From Mrakia gelida (lineage: Eukaryota; Basidiomycota; Tremellomycetes; Cystofilobasidiales; Mrakiaceae), in contig BRON01000007.1 in assembly GCA_024345305.1 (NCBI GenBank), positions 248,001 to 312,000 of the forward strand: 64,000 nt of DNA. The letters are read 5' to 3'. The notes under the pieces are model-generated. The model worked only from the letters and a program-made list of their open reading frames with translations, did no database searches and was not told the DNA's origin. Shown here one piece after another: positions 1 to 10,948 of this stretch (positions are counted from its first letter, which is position 1; each line of letters opens with the position of its first letter). Position numbers and translations under genes: made by a program.

Positions 1-423
1 CGTACCAGCGGACGAGCACTCTCTCAGCAGAAGCCAAGCTCACCACGCACCGCCTTCGCCTCTTCCTTCCTTTCCCTTGCTCTTTCCGCTCGTTTCCCTC
101 GTCTCCCACCTCCCTTCCCTCGCCCCTTTCTTTTTCTTCTTCGGTCCTCTCCACCTCTTCAGCCCTCAAGACTACACAACCTAGACCACTCCTACACCTC
201 GCCAAACCCCTCCCCTTCGCTCCTTCCACCATGTCGGCGCCTGAGCTCGGGAAACCCATCGACGAGTCCAAAGTCCCTCCCCCTCCTCTCATCATCACAA
301 CCCAGCCGGACGAAGCTGCTGATCGTGAGTCCCACCTTTCTCTTCCTCTCCTCGAGGCTCGTTCTTGGTGCTAGAGGTCACAGAGAGGAAAACGGGAGCG
401 ATCTAGACGGGGCGTTCGGTCTC
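1..423 (+). repeat. Left arm of inverted repeat (copy of Ca2+-ATPase 5' end)
   Basis: Bases 1-423 match the reverse complement of 6925-7350. They are nearly identical through the 5' UTR and first exon (scattered substitutions and 1-2 base indels, over 90% by eye) and more diverged in the intron part after 325. The match ends near 423, at the shared string ggggcgttcggtctc. The arm begins exactly at window base 1, so its true outer end is unseen. It carries the ATPase leader, start codon, 31 codons and a GTGAGT donor, but not exon 2. The substitutions argue against a simple sequencing duplicate. A misjoined second haplotype at a contig end remains possible. Confidence 0.85.
231..324 (+). pseudogene. 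Orphan first exon of the Ca2+-ATPase, truncated duplicate
   Basis: ATG at 231 opens the same 31 codons ([14 protein letters not shown]...) as exon 1 of the ATPase gene starting at 7119 on the other strand. It stops at the same GTGAGT donor (325). No copy of exon 2 or any later exon follows, and the reading frame runs into intron-like sequence. If the copied leader still has promoter activity, transcripts would run rightward into the 3' end of the ATPase gene, which ends at 1000 on the opposite strand. I infer a non-coding relic or a source of antisense RNA, not a protein gene. Confidence 0.7.
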
Positions 424-999
424 GAATCTCTGTCGAGAAGACGATTTTACCAGGTTGAGGAATCGAGGAAAGGGCGATACGCGACGCGTCGCGAAAAGCT
501 GGGGGTTCTCCTCTCGCCCCCTCTCCTTCCATTCTACCAGTTTCTGGTCGAAGACCGCATACGAGTATTTTTGGGACTTCCTATACATGCACCGTGACCT
601 GCAAAACGGAGCGAAGCTCGCGGAAATGGAAAGGACTCGTTCGGTGAATCACCCGCGGTGGCGCGTCCCTCTCGCGCGTCTTCGCTTCTGTCCGTCTCTC
701 AGCTTCGAAGTTCTTGGATCGTGGCGCGAACAATTTGTGTTTGTGCATGAGCATATTATGAAGCGTCGAGAACACGTAGAGTAAAGGATAGAAGAAGGGA
801 GAGATCGAGGAACGAAAAGAGCGACGTGTGTGGCAAGCTCAACGAGTCGAAATCTTAAAGAAGGAGTGGGAGCGAACCGACGGATAGATGTGCGCGACAA
901 GACGACGGATACATAGTTGAGAGAGAGAAAAGGAGAGAGAGATAAACCAAGAAACCGACGATGCAAAAAAAAGGAAAGGAAAAGGAGACGCGTCGAAAT
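424..999. other. Region between the duplicated exon and the ATPase 3' end
   Basis: No convincing coding exon. It must contain the 3' UTR of the minus-strand ATPase gene. A perfect palindrome gcgacgcgtcgc lies at about 480-491 and another ACGCGTC at about 990. Open frames here have no recognisable protein features. Confidence 0.5.
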
Positions 1000-3900
1000 C
1001 TAAACCCGCGAGTTTCCGAACTTCTTCCACAGAGGATCGTTCCTGTCGGTATCGGGGTGCATCTGAATCTTGCCGGAGGCAAGGGCTGCTGACGATGCCG
1101 AAGGATCCTGTCCCGAAGGGTCGGCCAAGTTCGAGGAGGTGGGCTGCCATCCAGCTCCGACGGAGGTCGCGATGAGGGTGGGGATCATGGCGAGGAGGGA
1201 AGTCGGCTGGATGTTCTTCTCCTTGAGCTGAGAGGATCGAGACTTGAGGACGATCGACGAGGATCGAAGTCGACCTCCTCGGATCGTGGTGTAGGCGCTG
1301 AGGTTGTCGATGGTCTTGGTGATGGCCTCGTTCCAGCCCTTCTCCTCCGAAGAGGGCGAAATGACGGGGAGCGCGTCGGGGTCTCGGTAAAGGTGGATCT
1401 TGTAGAGGAACTTGGCGAAGGGAGCGGTAGGGAGGAGTCGGATGATGGCACCGATGGGGAGGGAGAGGGCACCGACGATCTGCGAAGGGGAAAGAAAGGG
1501 ATCAGGACTCGTTCGTCGCGTGCGAAGTCGAGCGGAAGCGTGAACTCACGACGGAGAGCAGCCAGTCTCGGTAGTTGATTCGGACGACCGAGAAAGCGGC
1601 TCCACCAACGAAGACGATCAAGACTTGTCCACCGGTCATCTGAAAAGGTAGAGGAGAAGCGAGGTTGTCAGCGGTCGAAGTCGACTCGCGAAAGAAGGAC
1701 GGAAGATCGAGACTCACGATAGCGAACTAAAAAGGTTGGAGAGGAAGGAACACGGGTTCAGTAAACTGAGCGATAAGGATCGAGGGAAGTGGATATTCGA
1801 CTCACGATGCCGAGGAACCAAGGGTTTCGGAAGAACTGGGTGAAGACGTTGAGTCCTCGATCGAGTCGTCGACAGTCTGATGCGCGAGGGAAGGGAAATG
1901 GTCAGCCAAGTCTCGGGGAGGGGAAGGATGTATAGGAAGTTTACTCACTAAGCTGGTTAAAGATCTGGCAGAAGACGAAGGTGTTGAAGACGACGGTGGA
2001 TCGCTCGGCGTGTTGAGCGTTGCACTCGGTCTCCGAGACGCAGGACTGTCCGTAGATCGATTGCAAGCAGTAGTGGAGGACCAAACAGGCGACGATCTGG
2101 AAGAGAGCCTGTCCAGAGATCATCTGGGGAAAAGCGAGGGGAAGGAAAAAGGACGTCAGAAGCGGCGACGTCGAGCAAAGGGCGAGAGACGAAGAAAACG
2201 AACCTTGAACATGTCGATGGTGATCAAGGGAGCGGTCTTGGCATCAGGTTTCCTCTTGAGGGACTCGGGAGTAGCAGGGTCGGTAGCGAGAGCGAGAGCG
2301 GCGAAGGTGTCCATCTGGAAAAGGCGAAGGACGAGGAGGTCAGCGACGAGACGCGACGAGAAGCGAGAAGGGTCGACTCACGATCAAGTTGACCCAGAGG
2401 AGCTGAACGGCAGTCAAGACAGAGGTCTCCTCGGCAGAAGAGACAGCAGAGACTATGAAAGGAGGAGAGATCGGTTAGGAAAGGCAAGCTCGAACGAGGA
2501 TGCGGTGGGGAGAAGGGACGAACTGAAGGTGATGAAGACGGCAGTGATGTTGACGGAGATCTGGAACTGGAGGAACTTCTTGACGGAGTCGTTGACACAT
2601 CGTCCCCACATGACAGCGAGCACGATCGAAGAGAAGTTGTCGTCCATCTGTGTGGAGAAGAAGCGGCGAGTCAGCCAATGAAGAGCGAAACGAGAGCGGA
2701 AGACGTGGACGAACGAGAATGATATCCGAAGCCTCCTTAGCGACCTCAGTTCCGGCGATACCCATAGAGAATCCGACATCGGCTTGCTTGAGAGCAGGTC
2801 CATCGTTGCTGCGAAGGGAAAGGGGAGGGAAGGCTCAGCGACGAATCAAAGCGACAAAGGAAGGTCGAGAAGTCTCACGTTCCGTCTCCAGTGACTCCGA
2901 CGACCTCTCCGAGCTCTTGCAGGGTTTGAACGAGGATCTTCTTGTCTTCGGGCGAGGATCGAGCGAGCACTTGGAGTCGGGGAACGATGGCGTGAAGATC
3001 GGCGGTGTTGAGCTGAAGAAACGAAACGGAGTCGAAGTCAGCGATTCGTTCGCCGAGTCGAAGACGGGAAGACCGACTCACCTCTCGGAAGACAGGTCCC
3101 TCCATGATGATTCCTCCGGCAGTGTAGATTCCACATTGAGTAGCGATGGATCGAGCAGTCTGAAAGGAAAAGGAAGCTTCGCGTCAGCGGAGGACCGAAA
3201 AGGGAACGCGTCGCGGGTCGAGTCGAGATCGAGACTCACAAGGACGTTATCTCCGGTGACCATCTTGACAGCGACTCCAGCCTTAGCACAGTTGGCGACG
3301 GCCTCGGTAACTCCAGGTCGAAGAGGATCCTCGATACCAGTAACAGCGATGAGAGTGAGATCCCTGGCGAGCCACGAGAAGGGCGCCTCTCCGTCGGCGT
3401 CGACGTTCGCGGGAGGCCATTGCTCGAGATCCTTGTAGCAGACGGCGATGGTTCTGGAAAGAGCGAATAGGGAATCAGCGAAAGGTCGAAGGAAAGAGTG
3501 GGGAAGGTAGGGACAAAAGGCTCACCGAAGCATCTGAGGAGAGAGATGTCGAAAGGAGGGAAAGGTGCGTCGAAGTCAGCTTCTCGATCGCTTCCTCGGT
3601 CTGTTCGAGATGGATCAAGAGACTCACGTTGTTGGCGTAGAGGATGATCGTCCTATCGATGTTCTGTCGAGTCTCCTCATCGAAGGGAGCGACCTCGATT
3701 TCCTCGGACGTGATGGGAGCCTCGGAGACGATAAGGTGCTTGGTCGACATCTTGAGCAGGATCTCGGAGGCTCCCTTGAGGTAGACTCGGTGCTTTCCGT
3801 TGGCGAGTTGGACGACGATACCCCTGAAAAAAAAGCAAGGGAGGAAACGGGTCGGATCAGATCGAAACGCGTCGACGTCGCCACCCGATTCGGAGGCGAC

Positions 3901-6900
3901 TCCGCGAGTACTCACATGGACTTCCTCTCGGACGAGAAGGGACTGGAAGAGACGAAAAGACGAGGTCAGCTCAGCTCGCTTGAAGATCGTAGAGCGAGAG
4001 GGCGGGTCGACTCACATCATCTGGACGATCTTGGCCTTCTCCCTGGTAGTCTTGTAGTCCGACCATCCGAGCTCCTTTCCGAACCTGAGGAGAGCAGTTT
4101 CAGTCTTGGATCCGACGAACTCGAGCTCTCCAGTATCGGGGTTCTTGTCCTCGAAGGCGGTAGAGTTGAGAACGAGAGCGTCGTTGAAGAGGTCCTGGGT
4201 AGCGGGGTTAAGGATCGAGTTGATGTCGGACATGTCGAGCGAGAAGTCCTTTCGTCCGTGTCGAGCGGTCTCAGCTTCTCCTTGCTCTCCGACGGTCTGC
4301 AGAAGAAAGGAGGGTGAGAGTCAGAACGGGCGATAGAAAGCAAGAGACGAGAGCGAGCGAATGGACGAACCTTGTTGGCGTTGGTTCGGTTCTGGTTCTC
4401 CTCGAGTCGCTGAACGAACTTGGCGTGAACTCCGATGGATCCAGCGACCACAGACATGACGTTCTAAAGAAGGGAAAGGAGAAGCGATCAGCGAGAGAAA
4501 GCGAGCGAGCGAAGGAGGGAAGGGAGAGCGCGACGAACCTGAGTGAGAGTTCCGGTTTTATCAGTGCAGACGACGGTAGCGTTGGCCATGGTTTCACAGG
4601 CTCCCAAAAGTCGAACGAGGAGATTTTGCTTGGTCATCCTCTTGGTAGCGAAGGCGAGAGCGAGGGTAACGGCGAGAGGAAGACCCTCAGGGACGGCGAC
4701 GACGACGATTGTGACCGAGATGATGAGAATGTCGACGAAGGCCTTTCCCTTTTCGGCACTGGTTCGAGCGGGGACACCTGATCCGAGTTGGGTGAAGAAT
4801 CGAATGAGGAGGGAGGAGAAGAGGATGAGACCGGCGAGAGATCCGAGTTTGGCGATGAGTTCGGCGAGGGCGTTGAGTTTGAGCTGAAGAGGAGTAGGAG
4901 GAGTCTCTCCTCGAAGAGCTGTTGAATAAAATGGTAGTAAGCTGCGTCAGTGAAGTTCGAGGTGACGGAGGAGCAAATAAAGCTCGAGAGGAGGAGGGGA
5001 GGAGACGACGACTCACCCATCATCGTCCTTCCGTTGAAAGAGTTGGGTCCGACGGCGATGACGACGTACTCTCCGACTCCCTCGAGAACCTTTCCACCGG
5101 AGACGAGGAAGCAGTCGTTCTTGAATCCCTTCTCGATCTCGTCCTGAGTCCTGTGAGTTCCTTCGGCGGCGGCGCGTTCGGCGACACACTCGTCGTACGA
5201 GACCTTCTTGATGGCGTCCGATTCTCCAGTGGCTCCAGACTCGTCGCACTTGACGGCGTGACCTCGAAGGAAGACACCGTCGACCTAAGAAACGGAAAAA
5301 GGAAGTCAGCGCGAAGTCGCGCGACGGAGAAAGAGCGAGAGAGGGGACGACGGACGGGAACGATCTCTCCAGGCTCGAGGATGGCGATGTCTCCGACGAG
5401 GATGTCCTGAGATCGAGAAGAAGAGGTTCAAAGGTCAGCGAGACGTCGTGTACGAGAGCAAAGAGGAGCGAGGGCTCACGTAGACGCTGATAATCTGTTC
5501 ATGTCCGGATCGAATGACCTTCACTCCACGATCGTCCTTCTTTGCGTTGAGCTTCTGGAACTGCTTCTCCTTCTGCCACTGTTGACGAGAGAATCGAAAG
5601 GAGGGGTCAGCTATGATAAATAGAGAGGCGAGAAGGAGGAAGGAAGGACGAACATCGTTGGTAGCTCCGACAAGAACGACGATAGCAACGGCGACCATGA
5701 TAGCGACTCCCTCGACCCAATCGACAGAGGGAACTGCCTTTCCATCGATGACCTCGGGTTCAGCACCGAAGGTTTGGTAGAGACCGAGAGCGAGCGAGAT
5801 GACGGCGGCGATACAGAGGATGATCTGCGAGAAAGAAGAACGAACGAGAAGGAACGCGTCAGAGGAGGATCGATCAGAGCGAGAGGGCGAAAACGAAGAC
5901 TTACGAGGACCTTGTCTTGAAGAGCGAGCCACATGAGGTAGAAGAGTCCTTTGGCAGGTCGAACGGGGAGAGTGTTGGCTCCGTAGACTCGCTGTCGGTC
6001 GGCTGAGGTGGCCTTGGTCGGGTCGGAAGCTCCACCAGACGAGGAAGCGAGAGCGTCGCTGTCGAGTCCCTTCCTGGGATCGGTACCGAGTCCAGCGAGG
6101 AGAGCGTCGATTCCACCGAAGGTAGTGAGTAGTTCGACGGATTTGCTGCAAAGGAAAGAAGGAGAAGAGTCAGTTTCGACTGGAGGGAGAGACGCGTCGC
6201 GAAAGAACGAAGACTCACGGATCAACCAAACTAGCGAGCTTCTTGGGCCTGACCTGGAAGGGAGTAGGATCGGTAGCAGCCTCGTTCTCTACGTCCTTCC
6301 TGAACTGCTCCTCCTCCTCGCTGACTCCAGCGATCTCTCCGTCGGGAAGAACTCCTCCTCCAGGCTTCTCGAAGTGCTTCTCGTCGGCGGTCGTCGCCTC
6401 AGAGTAAGCCTTGCTAGCGGTGCTTCCACTCCTCTGATGCCTTCCCTGGTCGGGAGAGAGACCCTCGAGAGTTCCCTGTCCAGAAGAAGCCTCGGGGTGA
6501 TTGTCTCGAAGAGCGAGGGAGGATTTGGGGAGAGGGGAGGAAGGCGAGTCGTTGTTGAAAGGGTCGTTGAACCGAACTCCCGAGTGCGAGGAAAGGGTAG
6601 GGGAGGCTGGGACGTTGGCCGAGGAGGAGAGGGATTGGTGAGAAGGAGCAGGGGAGTGTCCGTCGTGAGAAGGGGAGAGGTTGGATCCAGAGGGAGGAGT
6701 GACGGTTCCAGCTGCAAGGGGAGGAAACGAGGAAGAGGCGGGAAGGAAGGTCAGAAAGCGAACTAAAGGCGAACGAAGGGATCCGAGAAACGGGTCTGAT
6801 GGAAAATTGTCAAGGTAGATATCTTGGCGAAGGGGTCCGAGAAATGATGGCGAAGGTTTGATCTTCTCGAGCACGTTCCAACGCCAAAGAAGGCAGCGGA

Positions 6901-7119
6901 AGGGGAGATCGAGAAAGGAAGGGGGAGACCGAACGCCCCGCCCAAAATCGCTCCCGTTTTTCTTCCTTCTGACCTCTATCACCAAGAACGAGCCTCGAGA
7001 AGAGGAAGAGGAAGGTGGCACTCACGATCAGCAGCTTCGTCCGGCTGCGTTGTGATGATGAGAGGAGGGGGAGGGACTTTGGACTCGTCGATGGGTTTCC
7101 CGAGCTCAGGCGCCGACAT
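1000..7119 (-). CDS. PMC1-like: Calcium-transporting P-type ATPase, type IIB (PMC1/PMCA-like)
   Basis: ATP-driven Ca2+ pump, expected at the vacuole or plasma membrane, lowering cytosolic Ca2+. The gene has many introns. ATG is at 7119, exon 1 is 7026-7119, and the stop codon is at 1000-1002 (C-terminus ...WKKFGNSRV). Exons in order give a long Ser/Pro-rich N-terminal tail of about 200 residues, the actuator domain with SGATGES near 5220-5240, PEGLPLAV near 4675, the phosphorylation motif DKTGTLT (DKTGT at 4548-4562), the nucleotide-binding domain with KGASE near 3765, MVTGDN near 3250 and TGDGTNDGPALK split by an intron near 2800-2890. The C-terminal membrane segments lie between 2800 and 1350. 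The catalytic set is complete, so it should be active. Internal exon edges were not all resolved. Its 5' end is duplicated in inverted orientation at 1-423. The assignment to type IIB is firm; vacuolar versus plasma-membrane location is inference. Confidence 0.95.
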
Positions 7120-7350
7120 GGTGGAAGGAGCGAAGGGGAGGGTTTTGGAGAGGTGTAGGGGTGATCTAGGTTGTTGTAGTCTTGAGGGCTGAAGAGGTGG
7201 AGAGGAGCGAAGAAGAAAGAAAGAGGGGCGAGGGAAGGGAGGTGGGAGACGAGGGAAACGAGCGGAAAGAGCAAGGGAAAGGAAGGAAGAGGCGAAGGCG
7301 GTGCGTGGTGAGCTTGGCTTCGGCTGGGAGAGTGCTCGTCCGCTGGTACG
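6925..7350 (-). repeat. Right arm of inverted repeat (native Ca2+-ATPase 5' end)
   Basis: This is the native copy. It spans part of intron 1, exon 1 (7026-7119) and the CT-rich leader up to 7350. Its outer boundary abuts a GTGAGT (minus strand, actcac at 7351-7356) that looks like the donor of a 5' UTR intron. Confidence 0.85.
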
Positions 7351-8772
7351 ACTCACCGAATCTGTTGGTTGTTGAATCCCTTTCTTGCTCGTTGGGGTGT
7401 TGTGGATGGGAGGAAGATGAACCCAAACTGAAAACGAACGAAGTTCAGTGCTCAGCCCCCTTCTAGGGAGCACAGTCGACCAGCGACGAGCCTTGGCGTC
7501 CTCCTTCTCTCCTCGTTTCGTCGGGTGGGTGGGTCCTTGTTTCGCGGTCATCGAGCGCGTCTTTCTTGCTCTTCAGACTTTCTCTCTTGGATGTGGGCGC
7601 TTCAGACCAGTCCTGTTGACCTTCCAGTCCGTCCCGGAAAGTCTCGATATTTTTTGACTCCAAAATCGACCCCAAAGAACGAGAGAAACAACAAAGGTCG
7701 GACGCACGCGAGACGCGCTTCCCGCCCTTTCTCCTTCTCCACCCACTCCCCCCAAGATCTCACCCACAAGAAAGAAAAAGGGGGCTGTGTACGCTTCCTT
7801 GCTCGTGCTTCCTGTCGTTCTCGTCTTGGGACGGAGAGAGAAGCGAACCACCGACGGCGCGAAAGACTAGAACGAGGAAAGCCAAAATCCAGCCCCGAGC
7901 AGGACCGACGCCGTCGCGAAACTTAGAGCATAGCTCGGTCCCTGGGATCTCAAGAGATGGGAGAGCAGACTCACGACTAGAGTATACCGAGGCATCAAAG
8001 GTGGAAATCCTGCTTTAGAAGCACTGAGAAAGCGAACCCGCGCCCGCGACGATGGAAGGTGTTTTTTGTTTTCGTCGTCTTCGAGCGTCGTTTCTAGCCT
8101 CATCGCTGGTCTCTTGACGTTCGCTGCACCTGCCTTATACGAACAGAAGACCTTCACTTCCTCTCGACCCGCTTACAGCTCAAGATGTCTTCCCCTCTAC
8201 TAGTGTCCACCACCGAACCACGACGCGTCCATTTCCGGACTTTCGTTCGACAGACTTTCCGAAACCTCTCCCTCCCGCTTCCACCCTCCTTCTCTCCCCT
8301 CTTTCCAACCCAAGTATACACCCCTGGCCGACTCTCAACTCTCAAGAAACCTCGTCAAAAGGCAGGTTTTTATTACGCCCTTCCCTCCCTCGATGTCTTC
8401 GATCGTTCGAACGGGAGCTGTCGTCGTCTTCTTGCAGATCGTCGTCGGTTGTCGTCGGTTCACTTTCATCTTTGCTTTCAAAGTCAACAAGATGGAGTGC
8501 AGCGCGTCTCTATGTCTATGCTCTATACGGACAGGTTGGGAAGAAGAGTGATGGGAAGGGGATGAAAGAGGAACGAGCTCCGAAAACGAATCAATCGAAA
8601 CGAATTGCGACGCGTTTGGCTCTCGCTCTCCTCGCTTTGCTCTCCCTGCTCTCCCACTCCCGAAGCGCGCAAGGATATAGTAAAGTTGTTCATTCAGTCA
8701 TTACTCATCTCGTCTCGTCTAACCCTACGCTTCCCTTCCCTCGCCTCCGATCTCGCTCGCCCGCCTCAACGT
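7351..8772. other. Upstream region of the Ca2+-ATPase gene, no clear gene
   Basis: About 1.4 kb between the ATPase leader and the 3' end of the Rab4-like gene; both genes read leftward. A minus-strand frame (8157-7867) ends in a possible membrane segment, and a plus-strand frame starts at 8185, but neither has recognisable homology. ACGCGTC occurs near 8223. It probably holds the ATPase promoter and the Rab4 3' UTR. Confidence 0.4.
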
Positions 8773-10606
8773 TCAACAGCACCCACCCCTCCCTCCGTTC
8801 GCCGCCGTCGCAGAGGGCATGCTCGTCGCTTTGGAGCCGGAGAGTTTGATGCCACCGGGCTGAGAAAACACCATACCGACAAGAAGGGGGGGTCAGCGAG
8901 GGAACGGAGTGAGGGAGGAAAGGCGAGAAGTGGGTTTGGACGACGAACCTTCGTCGACTCGAACAGACCTCGTTGGATTTTGAGGAGGATTTCACGAGCT
9001 GCGAGACGAGGCGAGACGAAGAGGGGAGAAAGAGGTCAGGGTTGGGGTCGGTTGGGGAGAAGAGGGAGAGAGGGGTAGGGACGAACCTGTCCGATCGAAA
9101 GCCTGAACGAGGCGACGCGTCGCACGAAAACGAAGAAGACGAGCAAGCGAGTCAACCTCCCTCTCCTCTTCAGACAAGTTAGTAAGGAGTATAAAAGAGG
9201 GTAAAGCGTTCGACTCACCTCATTAACTCCTAACCCACTCTTGGCCGAACACTCCACAAACATCAACCCTTCCCTCTTCGCAAACTCCTCCCCTTCCTCC
9301 CTCGACACTTCTCTCCTCTTCTTCCCACCAGCCGCTGCAAGTTTTGGCACCACCACTGGCACCTCCTCCGCTGCTCCATCACTCGTTGTTGTCGGTTCCG
9401 CTATGGAAGCAGCAGCGTCCTCCTGCTCGACGAGATCGTGCTTGTTGGCGCACAGGATGATCACGACTTCAGCGTCGGCGTGTTTCCGGAGATCCGAGAG
9501 CCAGGAGGAGAGTTCTACGAAGGATTGTTTGGAGGTTACGTCCTGTCAGAAGCAAGATTTTCGAGGAGAAAGGAAGGGAGGGTGGGAGGTGAGCTTGAGT
9601 TCGAGGAGGAAGAGGTGGGTTTGGGAGGGTCGGAAGAAGGAAGAGGGAGGGAGGGCCACGAACGTAGACTAGTAAAGCGCCGGCTGAACCACGATAGTAG
9701 GAGCGTGTTATTGAGCGGAAGGAGGGGGTACCTGATGCAGAGGAAGGCGGGAGGAGGGAGGGAAGGTGAGCTTCGGTGAATTGGTCCGGGCTGATGCGAG
9801 AAGGTGCTGCTACGATCCTGCGATTGGAACTAGGAGAGCTTCGCTCAGCTGCAATGGCTCGAGACGTTTGTAGTTCGATGTAGTGGATGCCACATTCTCC
9901 GAGAACGAAGCGATACGACCAAGAGGTCGAGACGAACGTCGAGCTCGCTCAACCTCGGGCATGCTTCCCTCCCCAACTCGTTCCACCTCTCCTGCCTCAT
10001 CGCTTTGAGAGGCTTCCCTCCAACCTCCCTACAAGCATCGACAGAACGTATGGACTCACCTGCTACATCCCACGTCTGCACCTTAACGAGCTTGACCTGA
10101 GCATCGCTCGTTGAAGCTTCGGGTCCCTCAGCCATGTTCACCGCGAGCACCTTCGATCCAAACTGTGCCGAGCGAGGAGAGGCGACGACAAGTTGGTCAG
10201 CGAGCTGCTGAACGAGCTGAACATCGAAGTGAAAAGGTGAGAGTGGCCATCAAGGACGAGGAGAGAGAAGACGAGCTCTCTCGTCGGTGGAGGTGAGCTC
10301 GAAGCAAGAACGCACCTCAACTCCTAGTGTAGGCTCCGACCTGGCAGTAAAGCTAGCTTCCGTGAGTTGGCGAAGAATGGATGATTTCCCTGTTGAAGCT
10401 TCTCCGACGATCACGAATCTGCCAGGAGAGGAGCGAGCGTCAGTCGGAGAGAGAGCGAGAGGAGGGGGAAGGAAGGAATCTCGTTCGACTCGACGTCGGA
10501 CTCACTTGAGGATGCTGGCAAAGGAGAAGGAAGATTTCCGGTCAGCCCAAAGTATCGACAAGCGACCGGTATATAGCACTCACTAGTCCCATGTTGTTGA
10601 TGACAT
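8773..10606 (-). CDS. Rab4-like small GTPase with atypical switch II
   Basis: Vesicle-traffic GTPase, probably endosomal recycling (Rab4/Ypt4 class). I read nine exons: 10584-10606, 10506-10514 (9 nt), 10316-10418, 10060-10162, 9664-9731, 9219-9542, 9087-9102 (16 nt), 8949-8998 and 8773-8859. They join in frame to 260 residues. The start MSSTTWDYILKFVIVGE is followed by P-loop GEASTGKS, effector-region TLGVEFGSK, then WDVAG, RSYYRGSAGALLVYD, NKHDL (G4), ECSAKSG (G5) and a C-terminal GGCC tail for double prenylation. WDVAG is followed by TPSFRS where Rabs have QERFRS, so the catalytic Gln seems absent. About 40 extra Ala/Glu/Val-rich residues are inserted after NKHDL. The gene is divergent from the F-box gene at 10949. 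Confidence 0.88.
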
Positions 10607-10948
10607 TGAAAGATGGGTGTGGATGGGGGTGGGAGAGAAGGAAGGACGACGAGCTCGACCTCGTCACCTGTCGTTCCATCAGCTCGTGCTTCCCCTCTTC
10701 GTCCGTTTGAGCCTCAAACCGCCGCCGTCGAATCTTGACTCCTTTGGAAACTTGCTTCACTCGTTCTCAAGGCCGACTCCAAGACGTCTTTCAGATGAAG
10801 GATATTCTGAAAAGTGAGCTCAGATACTGGAGGGAGCAGCGAAGGAGGAGGCCGAGCCAAGCTTCCTCCTTCCTTCTCGTCCCTCTCTTGCTTCTCCAGC
10901 TCTTTCCTCGTCGCTCGACACCCTTCCATCTGCACCTCCATACCAGGG
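10607..10948. promoter_or_regulatory. Shared divergent promoter, Rab4-like / F-box gene
   Basis: 342 bp between two divergent start codons (10606 minus, 10949 plus). It must hold both 5' leaders and both promoters. No TATA box was identified. Confidence 0.45.
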
